DNA of 64,000 nt, from positions 10,571,835 to 10,635,834 of the forward strand of contig OZ038527.1 in NCBI GenBank assembly GCA_964036665.1, read 5' to 3'. This stretch comes from Gordius sp. MW1. Lineage: Eukaryota > Nematomorpha > Gordioida > Gordea > Gordiidae. Under the pieces are notes generated by a model. It was not told the DNA's origin. It made no database searches and worked only from the letters and a program-made list of their open reading frames with translations. Positions 11,789-23,199 of this stretch are shown piece after piece; the stretch's first letter is position 1; every line of letters begins with the position of its first letter. The translations under genes were made by a program, and so were the position numbers.

Positions 11789-14700
11789 TCAAGATTCAAT
11801 AAGTCTTTCTAGTCTTCTGTCAACAATATCATTTATGTGCTTTTCTCGCCGACGTAGGAATATGTAGCTTATGATCGCTAATAGAGATACACCAAGTTGG
11901 AATATCCAAAAATTTGTAATTTCTTCGTGTAGCTCACTATTGCAGCTTTCATATAAAAAAAATTATGTAAAACTTCAAATAATGATAAAAAGCTTTATTT
12001 AGCAAAAATATTAAATTAAAGTGGTAGGTAGGATTACTGTTGTTAATAGGCCAATCCCGCTTCCTAAAATTTTATGGCAAAAAATGCCATTAGTAGTGAT
12101 AAGATAATGTCCACAAACATGAGCGTAGCCAGCATAGGAATAAGATCCCTCTTGGGAGGCAATAATGATTTTGGGAAGGGCAAATGATCATTTTTTGAAA
12201 TTTTTGCCATAATTTTGATAAATTTAAACAATTTTTTTGGACTTAGAGGGGGGTAGCCGCCCCTCCCTGCCAATCCTTGGCTACGCCTATGCCCACAAAT
12301 ATAACTTATTCATACTACAACAATTGTAATTTTAAGTAACGAGCTTAGTCAAATCGCAGCATATTTATTATTTGAGTTAAAAAAGATTTAGGAGGAGGGG
12401 TATTTTCACTATATTTACTACTCATGCCAAATTACATTTAAATTAATGAACTTTATTGCTTTAAATTTTTTTAGTTCTAATAGCTACTATATCGATAACA
12501 TTAAGTTTATATTTATAATAGATAACAGGGCGTCAATATCCAACATTAGTTACAAAACATTTAAAAAACTTTAGCCAGAGAGAAACTTTAAAATGGCCAA
12601 TATAACTGCTAAACAAGTAGATAATACCTTCATAACTGTTCTCGATAAAACTAATGTTATAGGTGGCAGGAATTATGATCAAGTTAAAATGTATTTTATT
12701 AAAGAGAATGTGGATAACATAATGGGCTGGTCCTGAATTGGGATAATTGGGCCCCAAGTTTAATCGTGAGGATTATAATTAAAACATTTCCCAAAATTTT
12801 TAATGTAAATCCCAATCTCATGGTGATGTCAAAGGTGTTGCTCGGAATTTCACAGTGCAGGGATAATTTCGCACACAATTTTCTGTCTGATTTACAGTGC
12901 AGGGTTTCTTCGATTGAACCCATAGTTCATAAATCAATTAACTCGGGTAGGAACGACCCGTTTATCTTACCGATTCACAGTGTGGGGTACCTATGGAACC
13001 CACATGCCATAAATTAGCTAACTCGAGGGCAAAGTCTGACTTGGTCACAACATAGCACACCAAAATTGACAAATGAAAAACCAATTCTCAAAATTTTTTG
13101 AACCAGTTTTAGGGTGTTTAAATGTCGAATTATTTTCGGTTAGGGTAAATTTAAACGCAATCCCTTAATTTTGCTCTGCCAAGCGCGTACCTTTATTTTA
13201 AATAATAAGGTCGACGATGTAATTAAAAGATAATGTAATTGAACCTATTGGCTATTCAGAGTGGGCTATACCTCAAGTACCGATTGGAAAGCTTGACGGA
13301 ACAGTAATTGTGCGGATTATAGAATCACGGTAAACAAATATATCATTGAGGTAAGGTACCCATTGCCAAATTTTGAAATCATTTTTTGTTAAATTAATAG
13401 GCGTCAAATTTTTTTCAAAAATTAATTTGGCAAATGCTTATTTGCAATTGCAGGTAAATGAAAAGTCGTCACGGCTCCTAATGATTAACACAGATGCCGG
13501 ATTTTTTATAATTCAAAAGGCTTCCTTTTAGCTTAAGCATCTCAGCGGCAATTTTTAAGCGGTTTATGGCGTCTTTAAGTAATTTTAGACGGTATAAGTT
13601 ATTTGGACGATATTTTAACAGGACGAACGAAAGACGAGCATGAGATGCCGCTTGTTAAGGTCCTGCATTTTATTAGTCTGAAAGGTTTGAAAGTGTCAGC
13701 TAAAATGCGCTTTTGGAACTGAACGGTTTCTCTATTAAAAACACATTTTAAATAACGGTAATATTCAACCAAAATATGACAAAATAAAAGCCATAAAAAT
13801 TTTTACATTAAATAAAAAGGAACTGTTGTTATTTGACCTATATTTTATTAAAGCTAAAAAACCTGCAATCTGAATGGTAGACCAAAGGTTTTTGAGATAA
13901 TCATGAAAAATATAAATTTAAAAACCCAACTCTAAATGTTTAACATTATCCCACTAGCTAAAAGCAAAAAGGTGTTATGTACAGGATGTCATTTACTAAT
14001 GGTTTAAATGTAATTTATCTCAGCAATATTATGGGAAGGTATTATGTTAAAACAGATTAAGTGTAGCTTTTAACAAGTATAGTTGTTCAATTTGTATAAC
14101 TTAAAACAAGATTAATAAATATTAAAATGTATGACATGCAATAGTTTAAAATTAGAAATGTAATAAATTGTTAGTACTTGTAAAAAAGATTGTTAATATG
14201 TGTTATTTAAAAAGAGCCTTATATTTTAAATATTTAGAGACATAAATCTCTAATTCAAAGTGGACACCAAATAAATTTCAATAAAAGCAAAAATGAGTCT
14301 TGTTATCCCGAAACCCTAGTTATAAAGGCAAGTGGTTTATCATGGTAATACTTTCATTATTTACACCCTACTATCAAAGCTAATTTATGGAGCAATTGAT
14401 TAAATATGATTTATAATTAAGGACTCATTACATTTAAAGGAATAATTGAAAGGCACATTATAATTATTAAAGAATGTATCACCAACCCCCTCCCCCCTAC
14501 TAAATTTTATGAAAGAAAGATATATATATATTAGTTAATTAACAATTTATATAATATTTAAAATACTTTCTATAAACTTGACCAGTACTGCTGCAATTTA
14601 TAATTTCAATATAATTCCCAAAGGAACAAGCATCTGTAAAGGTCTAAAAATTTTAATAAATTTTATTATGCAATACTTTGTTAAGTTCTTTACATGATAC

Positions 14701-14990
14701 ACATTCCTTAATAGTATTATATTTCTCAGTTTTCCAACAACCATCGCCATTGTTTTGAGATATGTTTCGAGCCAATACTCGATAAAAATTACAGTATAAA
14801 GCACTAAAAGTTACTTATTCGTTTCATATAATTCCATTTTAATGAATAGTTAACTGCATTATTTTCAACAATAAACAAAGCCAATGCTAGACTAAAATCC
14901 TTTATAGGCTATATAAATGGATTTTACCTACATCAGAACGATCAAGAATGCAGCAATTATAATCCGGCGCGTTGATAGACATTCTAACAT
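11789..14990 (-). CDS. JTB: JTB (jumping translocation breakpoint) homolog
   Basis: JTB is a small type I membrane protein linked in vertebrates to cytokinesis and mitochondrial function. Four minus-strand exons fit: 14990-14932, 14803-14677, 14643-14567 and 11945-11789, with GT-AG borders and matching phases, giving 139 codons against about 146 in human. Exon 1 encodes a signal peptide (RRIIIAAFLIVL). Exon 2 has the Cys pattern GCWKTEKYNTIKECVSC, matching human CWLVEEFVVAEECSPC. Exon 3 has DACSFGNYIEIINCSS, matching PECGPTGYVEKITCSS. Exon 4 has CNSELHEE ... FW, one membrane segment (LGVSLLAIISYIFL) and a basic tail RRREKH ... RRLERLIES, matching RKALEKVRKQIESI. The 2.6 kb last intron carries a MITE and a Ty3-type fragment. 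The assignment rests on remembered family motifs, but the cysteine spacing is specific. Confidence 0.9.
12118..12292. mobile_element. CATGGGCGTAGCCAG-family MITE in a JTB intron
   Basis: Ends are CATGAGCGTAGCCAGCAT and the inverted CCTTGGCTACGCCTATG. Direct repeats CCACAAA lie at 12111-12117 and 12293-12299. The inner blocks GGCAATAATGA, ATTTTTGCCATAATTTT and AGGGGGGTAGCCGCCCCTCC recur in the copies at 15649, 39396, 40859 and 44404. It is noncoding and fits a hAT-like MITE. Confidence 0.8.
12690..13030. repeat. Imperfect direct repeats with ACAGTGCAGGG boxes
   Basis: CACAGTGCAGGG-type boxes occur near 12854, 12894 and 12977. GAACCCATAGTTCATAAATC ... TTAACTCGGG recurs about 115 bp later as GGAACCCACATGCCATAAAT ... 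CTAACTCGAGGG. Origin unknown. It lies just 5' of the Ty3-type fragment and may be part of the same decayed retroelement. Confidence 0.45.
13240..13725 (+). pseudogene. Decayed Ty3/gypsy-type reverse transcriptase fragment
   Basis: Across three frames the + strand shows the Ty3/gypsy RT order: YSEWAIPQVPIGKLDG (13252-13302), CGDYRITVNKYIIEV ... YPLPNF (about 13311-13370), NLANAYLQLQVNEKSS (about 13424-13471), then the active-site motif YLDDILTGRTKDEHE (about 13590-13640). Frameshifts and stops separate the motifs, so it encodes nothing functional. It lies in the last intron of JTB, antisense to that gene. Confidence 0.8.
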
Positions 14991-15166
14991 TTATAATCAT
15001 CCCGTGTCGTCTAACTCGTCGCAAATCTAAAGTAAGCATCAAGTTCGTTGTGTTGTGGTCATCTGCTCACAAAATTTTTTAATCGGATTTACACTAAATT
15101 ATGTAATAAGGTAAATGTTGTCTTCTTCTCCGTTATGAAGACATTGTGGCCACCATTTTTTAAATA

Positions 15167-15472
15167 GGTATTTCCCAAAATACAATGGGACAAAATACAA
15201 ATAGCTTGAAACGGTTTCAAGATCTTGAAACCGTTTCAAGATATTAATAATGCGCATGCGTATGCTTTTAACAATTATTGCTGCACTATAAAACTTTAAG
15301 GGACAGGGTTAAGGTTCAGGGTAGTGTTTTAGGTCATCGTTGTAGGTTAGGGTTAGGATTAGATGCACATCAAATTCCCTCCCCATTTGAGATTTAATTT
15401 TCCGTGATATTGAGTGTGGCATTTTGGACTGTAACCATTATATTTTGTCTCATTGAATTTTGGGCATGAATC
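15167..15472. mobile_element. Core-sharing MITE, copy 2
   Basis: Inverted ends (TTTCCCAAAATACAATGGGA and CATTGAATTTTGGGCAT) are bounded by the 8 bp direct repeat TTTAAATA at 15159-15166 and 15473-15480. Inside are a GAAACGGTTTC / GAAACCGTTTC double palindrome around AAGATCTT, a TGCGCATGCGTATGC box and the constant core GGTTAGGATTAGATGCACAT ... CCTCCCCATTTGAGATTTAA. It is noncoding. Confidence 0.8.
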
Positions 15473-15648
15473 TTTAAATATATTTAATGCTGCGCATTAA
15501 ATCAAATTTGCACTTCTGCAGATTTTTGGTAAATTTACATGTCTTTTCTGTGACATTGGCTCATCTTAAGTCAATAAGCTTTTGATAAAAACGGCCTTGA
15601 AAATGGGGAGCATTTCTATCATCCTTGAACAGCTAGATACTTTTCATG

Positions 15649-15765
15649 GGCGTAGCCAGCATTGGGATTAGGGGGGGGGCAATAATTATTTAGGGAGAGG
15701 CAAAATGATCACGTTTTGAAATTTTAGCCATTTCAATACATTTCAACAAATTTTTGGATTGCTAA
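15649..15765. mobile_element. Truncated CATGGGCGTAGCCAG MITE
   Basis: It starts CATGGGCGTAGCCAGCATTG and continues through the family blocks GGGGCAATAATTATTTAGGG, GGCAAAATGATCA and CAACAAATTTTTGGATT. The right inverted end is absent, so this copy is truncated. Confidence 0.7.
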
Positions 15766-15784
15766 TTCATATACAGTTTTAAAT

Positions 15785-16260
15785 TTTAGCTTTTCATCTC
15801 CATCTTACCTTCTGGAAACCTAATTCTGATTTCATTATTACTCTGCTATTGTCTACATTCAATAAAAACCCATCTCTTAACATTTCATCTTCATCATCAT
15901 AGTTACATTTTGTTAATAACCCCTTAAGTTTTTGAGCATACTCCTCAATTAAATCCGTACATCTTCTACATCTTAAAAAGTTTAGCCTATAAAAAAAATA
16001 GAATTTTTACTTTTAAAAAAAGATTTTAAATTCAGTATTAATTCCTCAAAATTACAGTCATTAATAAGCTTAGGGTATACCTTAAGCTTTAATTTTTTCA
16101 GGGTAGGGAGGCCAATGAATGTTATGAGATATTTCTTCTTGTTCTCCGGCAAAACTTCTTTTATTTATATGTCGTTTTCTAAAACCATTAGCCAATCTTC
16201 TATGTCCACTTGATCCGTGAATTCCTCTATTTTGACCAGCGACATTTATAATATTTATTA
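15785..16260 (-). pseudogene. Possible retrotransposon gag scrap
   Basis: On the minus strand, about 15990-15790 reads FLRCRRCTDLIEEYAQKLKG then LLTKCNYDDEDEMLRDGFLL. This resembles the 'L..L...C.Y...DEM.RD..' stretch of LTR-retrotransposon gag proteins. A 62-codon open stretch (16270-16082) with PPYPEKIKA precedes it. It is short and broken, and the gag assignment is an inference from motif shape only. Confidence 0.4.
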
Positions 16261-16269
16261 ATATATACA

Positions 16270-17690
16270 TACATACATAGGGCCGCCCCGACTAACAGTC
16301 GTTTTTTCTTAACGTTTACTCGGGTTAAGACGAGTGACAGTCTACATCTTTAGAGATATCTATGAGGGCCTATTGGACTAGATGTCACAATAGTACAGGC
16401 ATAGGTGCCGCAAGTCAGTAGGCAGCACACTCGGCTTATATAAAAATCATAAGTCAAACAAAAATTTACATACCATCTACGGCAATTACTGGAAATAAGC
16501 GATAATTTGCCTCGTTCGATTGCACACTGGTACCTGCTTGGATATTGTCAGACTGCGGGAAGAGGACATGGTGGTTTATGCAAATTTTTTGGCGTGTTGG
16601 CAGGAAATTTGTAGGCTGGTGATTGATGACAAACTTTTTACAAGCGTTCCTGTCTAAGAAGATCGCGTCTAGTTGGCCGGGTTGAAGTACTATGCCGTTT
16701 AATTCTCTCGACGTGTTGTAGGTCCACTTCAACGCCATTTCCGGTATCCTAATTGGGGGGTCTCCACATAAAAGTAGACATGCAGAGGTTAGGGGAGCCT
16801 CTCCGAAACTGGTGCGCTAAGAAGTTCCACTTTTTAACCAAAATCATGTATTTGACCGGGGGAAGTTTGCATAGAAGCCATAAATTCTCATTCCTAATTA
16901 TTCTTGGGTAGAAGATTTGACAGACAATTCTCAATATTTTGTTCACCTCTGTTTGTATGCTTTTGATTGAGCTTGCCTTGAGGTTTAGGGTCTCGCAGCC
17001 GTAAAAGAGTACTGGAAGATTAAGGTTTTGTATAGGCGAAGTTTGGTGCTTCTTGAGAACATTTTGCAGTTCCGAATTCTGTTGCTTTGTTTGAACCTGT
17101 TGGTAGCCTTTGTTATTTTTTCTGAGACATCTAGCGTGGTGTACTTGTCCGCGCACAGAGACACACCTAGGTATTTGACTTGGTCCGAGGATTTAACAAT
17201 AGAATTATGGCTCATGATATTCGCATTGGGTTGCGGGTTAAGGGCAAGTAGTGTGGATTTTTCTGCATTGATGATCAGGCCTTCTCGAGCTGCTTCTTGA
17301 GCATATCTATCATGCATGTTTTGTAGGTTGGTCAATGAGTCGGAGATTAAGCAGATATTATCGGCAAACAAAAGAGACGAGATCCTCGTGTTGTTACTCA
17401 ACAGCAAGCCATCGCTTGGGAATATGGTTCTCTTCAGTATTAGGTTCAAAACCGAGATGAAGATCAGAGGGGATAAGGGGCACCCCTGCCTAACACCTGA
17501 GTTTGGAGTGATGGGGTTTGAGAGCAGCTGGTAATGTCTGACAAAGAGTTTTTGGTTTTCATATAGCATGAAAATAAGTCTTATGATTTTTTTTGGTAGT
17601 CCCAGTAGACAAAGGGTTTCCCATATATATAAATGTTGGATCGAGTCAAATCCCTTGGAGAATGGAATTATGATATGGAACAATAACGGC
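16270..17690 (-). pseudogene. 5'-truncated LINE reverse transcriptase
   Basis: The minus-strand ORF 17755-16985 holds LINE RT motifs: SKGFDSIQHLYIW (palm A region), SGVRQGCPLSPLIF, SSLLFADNICLIS (active site FADD changed to FADN) and VKYLGVSLCADKYTT. A frameshift near 17000-17150 moves the reading into 17156-16749, which holds PVLFYGCETLNLK ... WNFLAHQFRRG, the usual post-RT region. A third open stretch (16738-16466) may be the C-terminus. No endonuclease domain is seen upstream. The altered catalytic Asp and the frameshift make it inactive. Confidence 0.85.
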
Positions 17691-17759
17691 CGGACAATAA
17701 TAATGTGTTTAGAACATATGACATAAAATATATATACACAAGGAACGCTTAACAATATA

Positions 17760-19300
17760 TTACAGCCATAACTTTTACAATAGTTTTAAGGGCCTATATC
17801 AAGAAATTGATAATGATGGTTGCAAGACAAAATCAATGAATGAAACTATGGCTAGGAAAAGAAAATTTAAAAGGAAAAACATTTTAAAAAAGAAGTGTTT
17901 TATGTCTGCCGAGTAAAAGAAGGCAATTAGTTTTCAGAGAAAAAAAAATTATTCCAACATTATTTTGAACTAAAAAATGTCAGAATAAAAATTTGTAATT
18001 ATTTTAAATATGTATATCATACATAAAACCAATAAATTGTCTAAAACTAACATGATTTTAGCTTGGTATAATAATGCCTTTCAAAGGGGAATTTATATGT
18101 AATAAAAATAAAACTGACCCCTGTACAAATCGATCTTGGTTAAGGTTTTAGAGCTTGATAAAGGATATTAATCGTTATTGTATCAGAAATTTCATTATAC
18201 ACATTTATAACCTTATAAGTCTTTTATTCTAATAAATTTTGCCGCATACATAGCCTCAATTTACCTTAAATTTGTTTATAAAAGTAAATAAATTTAAGTT
18301 ATTGGAGTAATATAATCATAATAATAAATAACTAGTTATATAATCTCATATTTATTTTAGCAATTAAGGAAGGTTATAAGTCTTGATTTTATTTTTAATG
18401 TCTACAAAATCGTAAAACTTGAGGTTTAAAATGCAGAGAGAGCAGTGTAGCCAAATAAATTAGCAAACAAATGAGAACTTTGCTCTATCTGAAAGGTCTG
18501 TTAGAGTGATATTAAGGTGCGCATAAAATAGCCACACCCACATTGATAGTCTCCTTTTTTTCTAAACATTTAATATCGGTGTGGTGCAACCCGACCACTA
18601 GTATTTTATTTTGTCATAGAGACTCTAATGTGCCCATAGATATATGCTTATAGGGTGTTAGCTAGCTGTTATGGTCAACAACACGCTATGTGCTGTTCTG
18701 TGCAATCATGTATAAATAATCTAAGCTTCAGAAGTGTAGCTACGTTCGCCTCATTTGATTTTATTTAATATTCAGCCCCATAGAAGAGGACAGTAAAAAG
18801 GAGAACGACTAGGAAGCGAATTTACGATAGACTGTTTTGATAGTGATGGCATGTCTCTTTACCCATTTATACAGTGTAGGTTTAATAAGACGCATTAGAT
18901 AATAACCTAGATTGGACATTATAATTAAATTCCTATAACTCTTTGTTTTTTTTTGTGAAAGAATAGCTAGATCACTCCGTTAATCACGATTCGTTTAATT
19001 ATTTTAAATATTGGGATATTATTCAGTTAATTTTTTTGACTTCTAAATCGCATATTAGGCTAAATTTCTGCTGTCAGATCCACCTCCATAGTTTTATATT
19101 TGAATACCTAACTATTAAGTTTTTTTGTATAGCTATATTTATCTGAATTAACCTCGTATAATATTTATTCTGTTTATCATCGCACAGACCTTGATATTCA
19201 TATTATTATAATTATTCTTCTACACCATTATATAGAGCTCTATATTTTAATGTTCAGAAGAATCGCACTCCTCCTACATCTTCTTCTATATCAGGTATTT
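17760..19300. other. No gene recognised
   Basis: AT-rich sequence with short ORFs only. No motif, palindrome or repeat stands out except low-complexity A/T runs. Confidence 0.5.
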
Positions 19301-19309
19301 GGTCTTACA

Positions 19310-20050
19310 GTCGTGAGGTTTGTTTTGATGAGCTTCTTCCATAGACTAGATAGACTGCTCATGCCATATGTTGCATATGGGTAATTGTGTGTCTATTTTT
19401 CCTCCATTTTAAAGAATACATTTGGTGTATTTTAACCATGTAATTTTGCCCTATAACAGTCAATTTACCTTCCTCACTAGTTTATAAATTAAAAAAAACG
19501 TCAATAAATTAATATTATACAAAATAGCAATTAATATTGATGGCGCTATATTATTAAACAAGCTTTAATCGCATTTTTTACATTTTTAATTTTTATGTAT
19601 TTTTATGATATTTATTTTAAAATGCTATTTTTGATATCTACCCAATTAAATGTTTTTTTATTTACCTTTTTAAGATTATTTAATTTGCGAAAATTACTAA
19701 TTTCTATATGATCACCACGTTGTTATCGTTTCAAAATGTCACAGTCCAAAATGTAACAAAGCCACATCGTGAGATTCGCGAATCTCACGATCGTGAGATT
19801 CGCAATTACTCATTGCGCAAGCGCATAATTTCCATTGGGTAGTGTTTTAGGTCAGCGTTTTAGGTTAGGGGTTGGGTTAGGATTAGATGTACATCAAATT
19901 CCCTCCCCATTTGAGATTTAATTTTTCGTGATATTCGTGTGACATTTTGGACTGTGACATTTTGAACCCAAGACCACCACGTTACAACGCTCATTTTAAA
20001 ATGGTGGAAGGGTACACATTTTGTGCGTTGATGAGCAGTCTATCTAGTTT
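19310..20050. repeat. Dispersed noncoding repeat, copy 1
   Basis: Sequence from 'AGACTGCTCATGCCATATGT' through 'CCATTTTAAA', 'CCTTCCTCACTAGTTTATAA' to 'TTTAAAATGGTGGAAGGGTA' parallels 48290-48700. It is interrupted at 19722-19974 by a core-sharing MITE. Both ends show the inverted pair TAGATAGACTGCTCATG (about 19346) and GATGAGCAGTCTATCTAG (about 20031), so the whole unit looks like a TIR element of about 0.7 kb. Confidence 0.6.
19722..19974. mobile_element. Core-sharing MITE variant with its own TIRs
   Basis: TIRs are CAAAATGTCACAGTCCAAAA on the left and TTTTGGACTGTGACATTTTG on the right. The 9 bp direct repeat CACCACGTT flanks it at 19713-19721 and 19975-19983. Inside is the palindrome CGTGAGATTCGCGAATCTCA followed by a repeated half, then the constant core GGGTTAGGATTAGATGTACA ... 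CCTCCCCATTTGAGATTTAA. A 9 bp duplication fits Mutator-like elements. Confidence 0.8.
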
Positions 20051-22480
20051 ATGGCTCCTTCCATATTGACTAGGTAAGCGCCATGTCTTGATTCGTCTCT
20101 TTTGTTTTCTTTCCATGTGACCTAGGCCGTCTTCTCCCTCTCTTCCCCAGTACTTCCATGTCGAGTACTTTTCGATTTACAGCATTTATTTACCTGCTTA
20201 GTATATGCCCAAAGTCGATTTTCGTTAATCATGTCTGCCATAGGTTTAATACTCATTCTTGTCATGAGAAAGTTATCCTTATATGGTGGAGCTAATACCT
20301 CAAGCTCTACCGTCATCTCTGTGGCTTGTAATAGTTTTATTTCCTTAGTGTTTAAAGCCCATGTTTCACTTTTATAGAGCAACACCGGTTATAAGATGGA
20401 TTTGTAAGCTTTCTTTTAAATTATATTTTATCATTTTCTTGTCGCACATTACAACGGATATACTTTGCGATTTTAGTTAACCTTTTTGGATCCGGACATT
20501 GACTTTTGTTGCGCAACCTCCCTTTTGATGTAGCATCGAGCGAGGTATGTAAACCTGTCTACTTTTGGGTACTTTAGATGTTACGTTCATTTCAATCTAT
20601 ACTCCTTTTAAATTCCCCCCCCCCCCTTTGTTAAGGCACATCGACCGTTGACCTTTAAACCATATCCTGCTAAGCGCTTTGACCACTTTTCGGCCTCTTC
20701 GAATACTTATTTCTCTATCTTTTCGCATGGTACCAACATGGCGAAGGCTTTTGAATGTTTCTTGTTAGTGTATCCATAATTATATTAAATAAAAAGGGGC
20801 TTAGAGCATAACCTTGAAATGATCCAATTTGGAGCCGAAAGTTTTTAGAGTCTCCAACTGTCTTCACGAATTTGAGACATTGATTTGTTTTTTGCTCTTT
20901 TACCAATATCTTTTTAAAAAGGTTCTTCATGGTCGTGAGGTGACTCCTTCACGACATCTGAGCAAAGCTTTTATCGGTAGTCCATCTGGGCCATTAGCTT
21001 TTCTTTTTTGGATTTTGAGTCTTAACTTCATCCTCCTGAAAGAGCTCGACCATACTTAGGTTTGGTCCAAAATAGGAGAATCTTTGCCATTTGCAATATT
21101 CATAAGTTCCTTGAAATATCCTTTCCACTCCATCACTTCCTTTGGCTAAATAAGGTTTGACTCTTTTCGCTTTTGACTATTTTAAGCACTCCGACACCGC
21201 GACTTTTCTTCTCCCTTATCTTGGCAATTTTTACATAAGCCTGTCGCCCCTTTTATGTTCCATTGTTTGCCATCTCGGTGCACGCTTAGCTATTGCAACG
21301 GCCTTTTCACGGCTCTCTTTGCCTCCTTATGGTCTTGATAATTCCCCGGTTTTTTAGATTTATGCTACCATGCCTCCTTGGTCTGTTTTAGAACCCAAAT
21401 CACTGGTCCCCTTATATCCTTAGTTAGCGTCCGGGAATCGTCGTCTACGTCCTTTTGCAACTTCCTTGCACCCAAGAATGAGGAGGACTTTTGATGGTAT
21501 ATTTCGTTCGTCGACGTATATTTAGCTTTTCCTATCGAGTTCGTTGTTCATAAACCTTTCATCTTTCGGAAAATACTTTTCTGTCAAGATGCATAACAAG
21601 GCGATGATGTTGGCTGGCGATTTTTCTCCCGGTATTACTTTACAATCTTTGATACTACGTAAGTCCTTTCGCAATATGAGCAGTCAGTTTAACTAAAATG
21701 TTTCATACATCTATAAGTCGCAATATGATCTTCGCTTTATAAAAATAGGTGTTAACGATCGCCATGTCGTATGCTTGGGATACTTGGAGAAGTTTTCCCC
21801 CTATTTGCTCTTCAGACCATGTCCATATTCGCCATGATTTCGTTCATACCCGGGTCGATTTTTCCCTACTACGTGAACGTTGACGCTCCAATAATTAGCT
21901 TTTCATTTTGTCCTATTTTTTGTATTTTCTTTTCCAATTAATCGAAGAATATGTCTTTCGCTATTTCCAAACACCCATTTTGGAGAGCATACGCGCACAT
22001 AACGGTTAGGAGGTCCCGTGGACCTGCAATCATAACCCACAATAGCCTGTCTGAACAACGCTTGACTTTCATTACCTTGCCCTTGAACCTCGTTTCAACG
22101 ATTTGGTGACCCACTGTAAAATAGTTTGTAACCATCTCCTAACTCCCTAGCTTTGTTCCGCTCCATCTGTTCTATTGTAGTCAAGCAATGTGTATCTTTC
22201 TTCTTTTTAGCATTTGTGCAACCTCGGTGCTCTTTCCCCTCAACGTTCCCACATTCCAGCACGTTATTCGCATTCATTCCACAACTAATTCCCTTAATCA
22301 CCTTGGTTGTGAGTCGGGCTGTAACCCTAGTGCATTTTTCACATTGCAAGAGCGGGGTATGCAGTGCGCGTCGTTTGTGGAGGATGCCCTAGCTTTATGT
22401 TATAAAGTTTTTTTTGAAACTATTATGATCGACCTGACAACAACCCTCCACTTTTTGCACGCGGACTTGGTACCGTCGTA
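20040..22480 (-). pseudogene. Decayed LINE, RTE/CFDP2-like endonuclease plus RT
   Basis: Read on the minus strand. At 22349-22095 is an endonuclease start ending ELGDGYKLFYSGSPNR. At 22135-21938 is the next endonuclease block (VKRCSDRLLWVMIAGPRD ... TVMCAYALQNGC). RTHGDR/HIATYR-like scraps lie near 21700. At 20930-20715 is RT (LQIGSFQGYALSPFLFNIIM). At 20385-20122 is the C-terminal block LLYKSETWALNTKEIK ... ATEM. The order EN-RT-C-terminus is that of an RTE/BovB-like LINE ('craniofacial development protein 2-like' endonuclease). Frameshifts and stops break every domain. The clade call is an inference. Confidence 0.8.
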
Positions 22481-23199
22481 GGTATAGTTTGCTCTCCTTT
22501 TACATATTTTAGTAAAAAACTCTCACTCCTTAACAAGTGACCTCACTTTTCGAGGGAGGCGCCTTTTTCCTTTCCAACATATAACTTCCTATAATTTCCA
22601 CGTCATGATTTCAAGAAGACAGTTTTGGCTATTATTTATGTCAAGAAAATATGAGACCTGCAACGACATCGAGGTGCAACAATGCGACTCCCTCACCCTC
22701 TCAAACCTAACCTCATGCCAAACGTGGGCTCGAGGCCAAATATCAAGGCTGCTGTTTACATGGTTGCTATTAAGATGAAACCTAGATGCATTGCTAAATT
22801 CCAACCAAAATCGACGATTGCAACGTGCCCTAACACTTATACTTTCCGCTCCGCAAATGGTAGTAATCCCAAAACCCCTTCAAGTATAATTAAATAATTG
22901 ATAGAATCCCTATTTTTAATCTAAAAGCTGGTGGCACAATATGAATAAAGATTTTTTCGGTCTACTCTCGAAGACTATCAAAGCTTTGAGTTCCAGGTCA
23001 GTGCCAAATATTATAAATTACTAGCCGACCCGGCAAACGTTGTTTTGCTAAATACATTATTTCTAGAAAATACTATAAGTGTGTGGGTATGTGGTTATGA
23101 TTGAAATAAGAATGGAGCGTTATGAAAATGTTGGCCTATAAAATGACAATACACTAATCATTTATTAATTTCATTCTTTATACTTTATTAAATCATTTT

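Noticed and set aside
12591..12734. 47-codon ORF starting MANITAKQVDNTF
   Set aside because: Short, with no family resemblance, and inside the JTB intron near a Ty3-type scrap. It could be retroelement leader sequence, but the evidence is too weak.
19765..19800. Operator-like palindrome CGTGAGATTCGCGAATCTCACG
   Set aside because: It lies inside a transposon with target duplication, so it is better explained as part of the MITE than as a host regulatory site.
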